DNA of 64,000 nucleotides from Pseudomonas viridiflava. Its GTDB lineage: Bacteria; Pseudomonadota; Gammaproteobacteria; Pseudomonadales; Pseudomonadaceae. Of this stretch, positions 8,279 through 15,667 are shown piece after piece (the stretch's first letter is position 1; each line of letters begins with the position of its first letter). The stretch lies in NCBI RefSeq assembly GCF_900589395.1, contig NZ_UUIS01000058.1, positions 1-64,000 of the forward strand, written 5' to 3'. The notes under the pieces are model-generated. The model had not been told where the DNA came from. It ran no database searches and was given only the letters and a program-made list of their open reading frames with translations. The position numbers and the translations under genes were made by a program.

Positions 8279-9970
8279 TCAGTTGGCGCGACGACGGTAG
8301 CTGCGGTACTCCGGCACCCAGAAGTTGCGCTCGATGGCCGCCAGCAGAACCTCTTCACTGGTTTCCAGTGCCAGGCCTTCGACCTGGGCCTCTTTGGCCA
8401 CCGCCAGGGCGATCTTGCGGCTGACCTGCTGGATGTCCTTGAGCGATGGCAGCACGGCATCGCCTTCGCCGGTCACGATCGGCGCGCACTCGGCCAGGGC
8501 ATTGGAGGCGGCCATCAACATGCGGTCACTGATGCGCGACGCCTTGCAGGCAATCACGCCCAGGCCGATGCCAGGGAAGATGTAGGAATTGTTGCACTGG
8601 GCAATGTGCACCGTGCGGTCGTTGATGCTGACCGGGGCGAACGGGCTGCCGGTGGCGACCAGCGCCTGGCCGTCGGTCCAGCGCAGGATTTCTTCGGGGG
8701 TCGCCTCGACCTTGGAGGTCGGGTTCGACAGCGGCATGACCAAGGGTTGCGGGCAATGCGCATGCAGTTCGCGGATCACCTCTTCGCTGAACAGCCCGCG
8801 CTGGCCGGACACGCCGATCAGTACGGTGGCACCGGCATGCCTGACCACATCGAGCAGCGACGCATAAGGCTCATCGTTGTCGGCCCAACCGGCCACATCG
8901 CCGGCCTGTTGCGCCAGGCGTTGCTGGAAGTCCAGCAGGTTGTCCATGCCCTGGGTCAGCAGGCCGAAGCGATCAACCATGAAGATACGCTGGCGCGCCT
9001 CGGCCTCGCTCAGACCTTCGACCTGCATGGCGGCAATGATGTGCTCGGCAATGCCACAGCCGGCAGAACCGGCACCCAGGAACACCACTTTCTGCTGGCC
9101 CAGGGTCTGCTGCTTGGCCTTGCACGCCGCCAGCAGAGTACCCACGGCCACCGAGGCGGTGCCCTGGATGTCGTCGTTGAAGCAGCACAATTGGTGGCGG
9201 TACTTCTCCAGCAACGGCATGGCGTTGGCCTGGGCGAAGTCTTCGAACTGCAACAGCACATCCGGCCAGCGGCGCTGCACCGCTTCGATGAACAGAGCAA
9301 TGAAGTCTTCGTATTCCTGGCCGGTGACGCGCTTGTGGCGCCAGCCCATGTACATCGGGTCGTCGAGCAGTTCCTGGTTGTTGGTGCCGACGTCCAGCAC
9401 GATGGGCAGGGTGTAGGCAGGGCTGATACCGCCACAGGCGGTGTACAGCGACAGTTTGCCGATCGGAATGCCCATGCCGCCGATGCCCTGGTCGCCCAGG
9501 CCGAGGATGCGCTCGCTGTCGGTGACCACGATCACCCGGATGCGGTCCTTGGTGGCGCTGCGCAGGATGTCGTCGATGCGGTCGCGGTCAGGGTAGGAAA
9601 CGAACAGCCCGCGGTGGGTGCGGTAGATCTTGGAGAACTCCTGGCAGGCCTGGCCGACGGTCGGGGTGTAGATGATCGGCAGCATCTCTTCGAGGTGCGA
9701 GTCCAGCAGGCGGAAGAACAGGGTTTCGTTGTTGTCCTGGATCGAACGCAGGTAGATGTGCTTGTCCAGGTCGCTGGCGCACTGCTGGTACTGGTCGTAG
9801 ACCCGGGTGAGTTGCTCTTCGATGGTTTCGACGGTCTGCGGCAGCAGGCCGATCAGGTTGAAATCGATGCGCTCTTGCGGCGTGAACGCGCTGCCCTTGT
9901 TGAGCAGGGGCATTTCCAGCAGGGATGGGCCTGCGTAGGAAATGTATAAGGATCGCGTGGTATTGGTCAT
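8279..9970 (-). CDS. maeA: NAD-dependent malic enzyme
   Basis: This 563-residue cytoplasmic enzyme decarboxylates malate to pyruvate. Recognisable segments are IYTPTVGQACQEFS (about 95), the NAD-binding VFLGAGSAGCGIAEH (about 300) and the downstream IFPGIGLGVIA. Length and order match the SfcA/MaeA type rather than the phosphotransacetylase-fused MaeB type. The ATG at 9970 follows a GAAGAAG purine tract. An in-frame upstream ATG would add 18 unconserved residues. The upstream region holds a promoter-like element and repeated TGTCG/CGACA half-sites. Confidence 0.93.
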   Translation of the reverse strand: MTNTTRSLYISYAGPSLLEMPLLNKGSAFTPQERIDFNLIGLLPQTVETIEEQLTRVYDQYQQCASDLDKHIYLRSIQDNNETLFFRLLDSHLEEMLPIIYTPTVGQACQEFSKIYRTHRGLFVSYPDRDRIDDILRSATKDRIRVIVVTDSERILGLGDQGIGGMGIPIGKLSLYTACGGISPAYTLPIVLDVGTNNQELLDDPMYMGWRHKRVTGQEYEDFIALFIEAVQRRWPDVLLQFEDFAQANAMPLLEKYRHQLCCFNDDIQGTASVAVGTLLAACKAKQQTLGQQKVVFLGAGSAGCGIAEHIIAAMQVEGLSEAEARQRIFMVDRFGLLTQGMDNLLDFQQRLAQQAGDVAGWADNDEPYASLLDVVRHAGATVLIGVSGQRGLFSEEVIRELHAHCPQPLVMPLSNPTSKVEATPEEILRWTDGQALVATGSPFAPVSINDRTVHIAQCNNSYIFPGIGLGVIACKASRISDRMLMAASNALAECAPIVTGEGDAVLPSLKDIQQVSRKIALAVAKEAQVEGLALETSEEVLLAAIERNFWVPEYRSYRRRAN

Positions 9971-10351
9971 TTCTTCTTCGCCTTTTCGTCTCTCATTGAT
10001 TCTGTGCAAGACCTTGGCGTGCAACCTGGCGTATTGCGTTATTGTTCTTTTTGCCAGTTCTCTCAGGCCGTTATAAAAAATGTGGGGCGTATATTACTCG
10101 CCCTTGTTCAGGCTGCGACATAGTGTCGCGAAAAAACGACAGTGTTCGGTCGACTGCCCTGCCCTGCACGGTGCACTGACTGTGTTGCCATCTGACGACA
10201 GCCACGGTTTGCAAGGGGTTGAGGGTATCGGCCCGGCAGGCGACGACGCCGCAGGCAGGTTTGCAACAAGGCATTTCAGCCATCGGGCGGCTGAACTTCC
10301 CTGTGAGGGCAGCGCCCTAAGGCATTCAATCTGCCCTGTAAGGAATGCCCC
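9971..10351. other. Divergent intergenic region between maeA and a lipoprotein gene
   Basis: No gene is visible in these 381 bases. On the minus strand, TAATAT followed by a GC-rich ACGCCCCAC discriminator (10082-10096) is identical over 15 bases to the tRNA-Lys promoter start region at 33423-33437. Half-sites CGACA (10116-10120), TGTCG (10124-10128) and CGACA (10137-10141) are clustered next to it and may form a regulator binding site for maeA. Confidence 0.5.
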
Positions 10352-10633
10352 ATGTCCAAAGCCTTTGCCCGTCTTCTGATCATCAGCTGCGCCCTGGGCC
10401 TGGCCGCCTGCGACTCGAAGTCCGAACAGAAAGCGCAGGACGCCCAGGCTCACACCGAAACTGCGCAGAAGAAAACCGAGCAGGCCCAGGCGCACCTGCA
10501 ACAGGCCGAGCAGCAGAGGGCCGAGGCCGCCAAGGACCAGGCCGCCGCCAGGGATGCGGCCGCCGAAGAAGCGAAAACCTTTGTGCCGACGTCAGAGACG
10601 CCACAGCATTTGCAGACCCCCGAAAAAAAATAA
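10352..10633 (+). CDS. Small coiled-coil lipoprotein, function unknown
   Basis: The 93-residue product starts with a lipoprotein signal ending in the lipobox LAAC (Cys20). A long Ala/Glu/Lys/Gln-rich segment (about 25-75) should form a continuous helix or coiled coil. It resembles the Lpp-like or lysis-type small lipoproteins in architecture only, and I do not recognise a specific family. The ATG follows an AAGGAA ribosome binding site. A terminator lies about 85 bases downstream, suggesting a single-gene transcript. Confidence 0.75.
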   Translation: MSKAFARLLIISCALGLAACDSKSEQKAQDAQAHTETAQKKTEQAQAHLQQAEQQRAEAAKDQAAARDAAAEEAKTFVPTSETPQHLQTPEKK

Positions 10634-10719
10634 CGGCGCCTGCGAAACCATCACTTCAGCTTCACGAACTTTTCACAGCCGCTGTCGCATTCTGAACCCG
10701 CTCCCAAGTGTGAATCCTT

Positions 10720-10750
10720 AAGCCCGCTCCCCCATCGCGGGCTTTTCTTT
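10720..10750 (+). terminator. Rho-independent terminator after the small lipoprotein gene
   Basis: AAGCCCGC (10720-10727) pairs with GCGGGCTT (10737-10744) over a nine-base loop and runs into TTTTCTTT. Confidence 0.8.
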
Positions 10751-10810
10751 GTCCGCAATCTGGCCAGACCCAACGCCTGGCCCGGTCGATGCCGGGCCAG
10801 GCAGGCTGTA

Positions 10811-11278
10811 TCAGCGGGTGACGATCTGACCGACACTGAAACCCTCGACCGCAGCGATCCGGCCGCGCCACAGCACGCCTGAGGCACAGATCGGACTCTG
10901 GTCCGTCGAGTAGGTCTTGCAATCTTTCAAGTGAATGAAATGAAAGTCGGAAGTGTCCTGCGCCAGATCACCGGGCTTGAACGACAGGATCATCTCTTTC
11001 ATCGAGGTCTCGGCACCATTGTCGAACTGGCCAAAAGGCGCAGCCAGATCCTGGGCCAGTTGATCGAAATAGTCATCGTGCGAAATCAGCAGGCCCGACA
11101 CCAGGTTGCCGCCGATGGACAGGGTGACGCCCAGTTCGACCTTGGTGCTGACGACAAACTTGACCAGCCATTGCAACAACCAGTCGATCTGCTTGCCCTC
11201 TGCCTTGAATTGAGCGATGAGTTCCTGATCGCCACGCGGCAATGACTGCAACTGTGCTGCTTGATCTACATCGGCCAT
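10811..11278 (-). CDS. GvpU-like gas vesicle accessory family protein (orphan)
   Basis: This 155-residue protein has a central segment with VELGVTLSIGGNLVSGLLIS (about 52-71) followed by a DYFDQLAQDL helix. It recalls the GvpU family, in which ITLxVGGxLVSGxLVS is the hallmark. A late SPICASGVLWRGRIAAVEGFSVG segment is probably a beta sheet. The ATG at 11278 is preceded by a clean AAGGAG site, which fixes the start. No gas vesicle structural genes are nearby, so any vesicle role is doubtful. The family call is from pattern recognition. Confidence 0.6.
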   Translation of the reverse strand: MADVDQAAQLQSLPRGDQELIAQFKAEGKQIDWLLQWLVKFVVSTKVELGVTLSIGGNLVSGLLISHDDYFDQLAQDLAAPFGQFDNGAETSMKEMILSFKPGDLAQDTSDFHFIHLKDCKTYSTDQSPICASGVLWRGRIAAVEGFSVGQIVTR

Positions 11279-11462
11279 CTTCTGAAGCTCCTTGCCATGC
11301 ACCTGAATGAACCCGACCCCGAGAGGTGCCGGGACTGCAACATCCTGCAGGCGTGCAGGGGAAAGTTTTCCCACCCTGACGCCTGCACGTCCAAGCAGGA
11401 TAGACGAGGTTGGTGACATGCAAGCAAGTGTGTCAGTGACAAGGCGGTTTTCGGTGCTGCAC

Positions 11463-12773
11463 TTACAGGTCCACGGTCACCCGCTCCACGGCCTGGACCA
11501 CTTCCCGCGCGCCTTTCTGAATGTGAATGATCGCGGCACCGGCCTGCTCGGCCAACAGCAGTCCCTGCCCGGCCTGAGCCCGGCCGGACTCGATATCCTC
11601 GACGGCTTTGTCGGCCAGCAACTGGTTCTGTTGCACGATCTGGACAATCTCTGCGGCCGCGGTGCTGGTGCGCCCCGCCAGTTGCCGGACCTCATCGGCG
11701 ACCACCGCAAAGCCGCGGCCCTGCTCGCCGGCGCGTGCCGCTTCGATGGCGGCGTTGAGCGCCAGCAGATTGGTCTGCGAGGCAATGCCGCTGATCTTTT
11801 CCATCATGCCGCTGATCAACTGCGACTGCTTGCCCAGCGCCTGCATGCTGTGGGTCGCCGACTGCATCTGCCCGGCAATGCTGTTCATGGTCTGCACGGT
11901 CTGTTGCACCACCTCGGCACCGTTGGCCGCATCGATGTCGGTCTGGCGAGAAATGCCATAGGCCACGTGCGCGGCGTCTTTGATCTGCGCCTCGCGTTCG
12001 ACCTGGTCGGTCACCACGCTGGCGAACTTGACCACCTTGTAGAGCCGGCCTTCGGGGCTGTGCACCGGGTTGTACGTGGCCTCGAGCCACACCACATGCC
12101 CCCGGCTGTCCAGGCGACTGAAGCGATCAGCCACGTAGTCGCCACGGTTGAGCCGCTCCCAGAATGCCTGGTAGTCGGTCGATGCGCTTTGCTCGGGCGA
12201 GCAGAACATGCGGTGGTGCCGTCCCTGGACCTGAGCATGGGTGTATTTCATCGCCTGCAGGAACTGCTCGTTGGCATTGATGACCGTGCCGTCGAGATTA
12301 AACTCAATGACCGCCGTGGACTTGACCAGCGCCTGCATTATTTGCGATTGATCGCGAAACTGCTCCATCACCGCGCTCATGTCCGAGCCATAGCCCTGGA
12401 TATACGCTACACCGCCGGCCGGGTCCCTGACGGCCAGCCAGTGCATTTGCAGCCAGGCCACGGAGCCATCGCCGCGCTTGAAACCGTAACAATCGTGAAC
12501 CGGCTCGAAGGCGCGAAGGCGGCGGGTGAACGCGGCACGAAGTCCCGGGTTCGCCGCCAGGTCAGGCACCAGGTCTGCCAGGGCGCAGTGGCTCAATGAG
12601 GCCCGCACCCGCCCCAGTACCTGCTCGATATTTGCATTGGCTTCCAGAACGGCAAGGTCAGGCGTCAGCCTGATGGACAACATGCCGGCGTCCAGTTGCA
12701 CCAGTAACCCCTGCTGCGCATCGCGTTCTGCAACGCACCTTCCAAGCTCTTCTTTTAACGCACGGCCGAACAT
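11463..12773 (-). CDS. Soluble PAS-PAS methyl-accepting signalling protein (BdlA-like)
   Basis: The 436-residue protein has two PAS domains (about 27-140 and 143-262) followed by a chemoreceptor signalling domain. The latter carries the conserved hairpin tip EKISGIASQTNLLALNAAIEAARAGEQGRGFAVVADEVR, here spanning about residues 335-375. There is no transmembrane segment or periplasmic domain, so it should sense an internal signal such as redox or energy state. The layout and length match BdlA, the P. aeruginosa biofilm dispersion factor, and also Aer-type proteins. A diguanylate cyclase lies two genes upstream on the same strand. Confidence 0.82.
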   Translation of the reverse strand: MFGRALKEELGRCVAERDAQQGLLVQLDAGMLSIRLTPDLAVLEANANIEQVLGRVRASLSHCALADLVPDLAANPGLRAAFTRRLRAFEPVHDCYGFKRGDGSVAWLQMHWLAVRDPAGGVAYIQGYGSDMSAVMEQFRDQSQIMQALVKSTAVIEFNLDGTVINANEQFLQAMKYTHAQVQGRHHRMFCSPEQSASTDYQAFWERLNRGDYVADRFSRLDSRGHVVWLEATYNPVHSPEGRLYKVVKFASVVTDQVEREAQIKDAAHVAYGISRQTDIDAANGAEVVQQTVQTMNSIAGQMQSATHSMQALGKQSQLISGMMEKISGIASQTNLLALNAAIEAARAGEQGRGFAVVADEVRQLAGRTSTAAAEIVQIVQQNQLLADKAVEDIESGRAQAGQGLLLAEQAGAAIIHIQKGAREVVQAVERVTVDL

Positions 12774-12854
12774 ACCTACACCCTCATGAAGCCTGGTCTT
12801 TTATGCGCTGCCGGATGGGCAAGTGCGACCTGCGATTGATTGAGCCGCACCCGC

Positions 12855-13319
12855 TCAGGTCCGAAATTTCATCAGACCCAGCGTGGTCAATTGTTTGTTG
12901 GATCGAAACAGAATGGTGGCGCACAGGCCGTCCATCTCGCTCAGTGAGACATTCAGCGTTTGCAGTCGTGCGCTGGCCGGCGCCAGATTGCGAAAAGCCG
13001 TGTTCAACAACAACAGTCGCTGCCTGACTTCATCGGCCAGGACCCCCGCCATGCCGAGAATGCGGCGAATGCCCTCTTCAACCAAGGCAATAAGCCGCTC
13101 CATTTCATGTTTGAGTTGCACCACTGGAGGCACCATGGCGCCGGCATCGGTGTCGGCCTGTTCTTCATGAAGATGATCAAGGGCCATCAGCAGCGACTTG
13201 ACGACTTCGACCGCACGGTCAACTTCATTCACCTTCAGTAAGAACGTGCACACCTGAAGATTCATGCGCTGGACACAGGCTTCGAACTCATCCAGCGCCT
13301 CCAGTAACAGGCCGGCCAT
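12855..13319 (-). CDS. Helical protein of unknown function
   Basis: I do not recognise this 154-residue protein. It is predicted almost entirely alpha-helical, with heptad-like Leu/Val spacing (EALDEFEACVQRMNLQVCTFLLKV; LKHEMERLIALVEEG), and has no signal peptide or membrane segment. A textbook AAGGAGG ribosome binding site sits upstream of its ATG, strong evidence that it is expressed. It lies between the PAS-MCP gene and the GGEEF gene on the same strand, with gaps of 81 and 117 bases. A signalling-partner role is inference only. Confidence 0.65.
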   Translation of the reverse strand: MAGLLLEALDEFEACVQRMNLQVCTFLLKVNEVDRAVEVVKSLLMALDHLHEEQADTDAGAMVPPVVQLKHEMERLIALVEEGIRRILGMAGVLADEVRQRLLLLNTAFRNLAPASARLQTLNVSLSEMDGLCATILFRSNKQLTTLGLMKFRT

Positions 13320-13436
13320 GACGCCTCCTTAGTTGATGATCAATTACGCGCAGGTAATGCCTTGTGCCGCCACAGTGACCGGCGACGACCCGACAAGTTT
13401 GAAGTTCTACGTTGCATGACGGCATGGGCAGCGACG

Positions 13437-14465
13437 TCAGATGACAGAGGATAAATATGAACTCAGTGTCGGTCCGTACTTGACATTGTCCTTGCCCGAT
13501 TTCTTGGCGGCATATAAATGCCTGTCGGCCTCTCTAAGGACTTCGGAGACATCGCTGCCCCGGGTAAAGACCACCAGCCCGGCACTGACGGTGAACCGGC
13601 ACGGCAACGTATCGACACTGCGTACGGTCTGCATCAGACGCTGGACGTAATCAAGCGCCTGGGCCTGATCGGACGTATCGAGCACCACGCCGAACTCTTC
13701 GCCGCCCAGTCGTCCATAACAATAGCGCCGGTCCACCGCCTCCATGCAGCGCGCCAGCGTACACAGCACCTGATCGCCCACATCATGTCCCCACTGGTCG
13801 TTGACGCGCTTGAAGTTGTCGATGTCGAGCATCAGGAAAAAACCGCACGGACTGGACGCCGCCACCTGTTCGAACCGTTGCATCAAGGCGCGCCGGTTGT
13901 AGATGCCGGTCAGAAAGTCGGTCTCGGCCATGACCCGGTACTGGTTTTCCAGCAGCAGCAGGTTTCTCAGCGAGCACAAGTACGTGTGGTTATTGACCCA
14001 CCCCAGCGCCAGCGAGAAGAAACCGAACACCAGCACATACAGCCGGGCATCCGGTACATCCAGGTTTGCATAAGGCCAGACGATCACCCAGGTCAGTACG
14101 GCAGTGACCACATAGTCGCTGGTGTTTCGAATCAACAACGAAGCGCCCAGGACGGTAATGACGGCAAACGGCAGGGAGAACGCCTCGTACAGCAGCCCGA
14201 ACTGCATGAACAGAAACTTGTAACTGGCCACGAAGACAAGAATGAAAACCAGCCCTGAAAACCGCCAGACCCGGTCGGATGGCGTCAACGTCTGCACGCA
14301 ATAAACCGCCAACATGACCAACAGGGGAATCAGCGCCATCAGGAAAGACATGTGCGACCGGGTAAAGGCATACACCACCACCCAACTGCCCATCGCCAGC
14401 CATTCGGCGCGTGCCACGCCGTGATTCAGTAATGCACGAATCCTGTGATCCAGTGATGACAGCAA
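13437..14465 (-). CDS. Membrane-anchored GGEEF diguanylate cyclase
   Basis: This 342-residue protein has about six N-terminal transmembrane helices (roughly residues 25-175) and a C-terminal GGDEF domain from about 180. The active-site loop reads RLGGEEF and is intact, and FLTGIYNRRAL and LDIDNFKRVNDQWGHDVGD are the conserved substrate motifs. It should make cyclic di-GMP. The RxxD inhibitory site is absent: the matching residues are D-R-R-Y. No ATG fits the start; a TTG at 14465 with GGAG eight bases upstream is preferred. It lies 29 bases downstream of the winged-helix gene and probably forms an operon with it. Confidence 0.82.
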   Translation of the reverse strand: MLSSLDHRIRALLNHGVARAEWLAMGSWVVVYAFTRSHMSFLMALIPLLVMLAVYCVQTLTPSDRVWRFSGLVFILVFVASYKFLFMQFGLLYEAFSLPFAVITVLGASLLIRNTSDYVVTAVLTWVIVWPYANLDVPDARLYVLVFGFFSLALGWVNNHTYLCSLRNLLLLENQYRVMAETDFLTGIYNRRALMQRFEQVAASSPCGFFLMLDIDNFKRVNDQWGHDVGDQVLCTLARCMEAVDRRYCYGRLGGEEFGVVLDTSDQAQALDYVQRLMQTVRSVDTLPCRFTVSAGLVVFTRGSDVSEVLREADRHLYAAKKSGKDNVKYGPTLSSYLSSVI

Positions 14466-14494
14466 TTTACCTGCTCCAGGTTGTACGCACGTCT

Positions 14495-15343
14495 TTAATG
14501 CTCGCCCTCGCCGTTGCCGATGTTGACCAGCGTGATCGCGAAGTTGGCGATCATCATCCTGCGTGCCAGCGCCATGAAGCTGTCCGTGATCTCGACCGCA
14601 CTTTTGCACACGTTGAAATAACCGGCCTTTTCACCTTCCTTGACCATGCGGATCAGGTGCGTGCTGGACACCGACAAACGCGAAGACAATTGCGCATAGG
14701 TCGAAATCTTGCGGCCTGAGCCGGTCAGGGACTGCGTCTGCAAGGCGTCGCAGAACAGCGCCAGCATGACCATGTGGCCGCCATCACGGTTCATCAGCCA
14801 GCGAGACTCAGGCACCAGCATTTCCAGAGTGAAATTGGCATCGAGCACTTTCTGGAAATTCCTGAACGAGTGGCGCACGGTGGGCTCATCGACCCGACGC
14901 TCACGACTCGCCTCATCAATGATGCCCAGCGCCGGAAAGTAATAGGCGCTGATGATCTTCACCGTCTCGGTCATGGCCCGCGCCGAAGGCGTGTAGATTC
15001 TCAGGCGTCGATCATCCGGATGGTCACTGACATCCATGTAACCGGAAATCAGGAAAAAGGCGAAATAGGACTCCAGGCTGTTTTTCGACAGGTAACCACG
15101 CCGCTCGCAGAACTCCTTGACCCGGGACAACGACGGGTAAGGCTCGCAGTAATAATGCGCCAGCAGTGACAGCGCGACCATAAATCGGTCGTACTTCAGG
15201 ATGCTTTTATAAAACAGCGGTCGACCGAGGTAATGCTGTTCCATCAACTGATAGTGCCGAATGATCCGTCGATCGATATCGGGACATGCAGAAAGCCTTT
15301 CCATTTCAGCCTCCAGGCGTTCCAGCAGTGCGGCGCGTTCCAT
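14495..15343 (-). CDS. Probable double winged-helix transcriptional regulator
   Basis: I assign this 282-residue protein by shape, not by a known family. Residues about 68-130 look like a MarR-type winged helix: a helix pair, RRGYLSKNSLESYFAFFLISGY, then the wing DHPDDRRLRIYTPS. Residues about 215-255 (KISTYAQLSSRLSVSSTHLIRMVKEGEKAGYF) look like a second winged helix-turn-helix. There is no membrane segment. The ATG at 15343 is chosen over a GTG six codons upstream. It sits just upstream of the diguanylate cyclase gene and may control it. Confidence 0.6.
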   Translation of the reverse strand: MERAALLERLEAEMERLSACPDIDRRIIRHYQLMEQHYLGRPLFYKSILKYDRFMVALSLLAHYYCEPYPSLSRVKEFCERRGYLSKNSLESYFAFFLISGYMDVSDHPDDRRLRIYTPSARAMTETVKIISAYYFPALGIIDEASRERRVDEPTVRHSFRNFQKVLDANFTLEMLVPESRWLMNRDGGHMVMLALFCDALQTQSLTGSGRKISTYAQLSSRLSVSSTHLIRMVKEGEKAGYFNVCKSAVEITDSFMALARRMMIANFAITLVNIGNGEGEH

Positions 15344-15667
15344 AACCAACCCTGATACCACTCAGACCATCGTCCAAGATATTAAAATGCCAGCAATCAA
15401 GGACCCATACTAACGCATTCAGTACGGGTACGCGCATCAACCCAGAAATGTTTTAAATGGACCCTTGCGAATAAAACACACACCGTTGATACGGGCACTA
15501 CAGCACCTTGCTTATCAGACTTTACAGAGCGTCATAAATAAGCCCTTATTAACCCTTATACGCCATGGACGTTAGCACTGCCGCACTTACATCATTCAAT
15601 GCCGAACACTGTTCAAGGCTCATTAATGGATCCCAATAAAGACGTTCATGGAGAAACCTCACGTCTT
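15344..15667. other. Intergenic region upstream of the winged-helix regulator
   Basis: These 324 bases are more AT-rich than the neighbouring genes and contain no credible open frame. The only structure I see is a short direct repeat CCCTTATTA/CCCTTATAC near 15542-15560. It probably carries the promoter of the minus-strand regulator/cyclase operon and the 3' end of the MocR gene. Confidence 0.4.

Noticed and set aside
8135..9949. A 604-codon open frame on the plus strand opposite maeA
   Set aside because: It is the mirror of a well-supported enzyme gene. Long antisense frames are expected at this GC content, and its translation shows no recognisable family.
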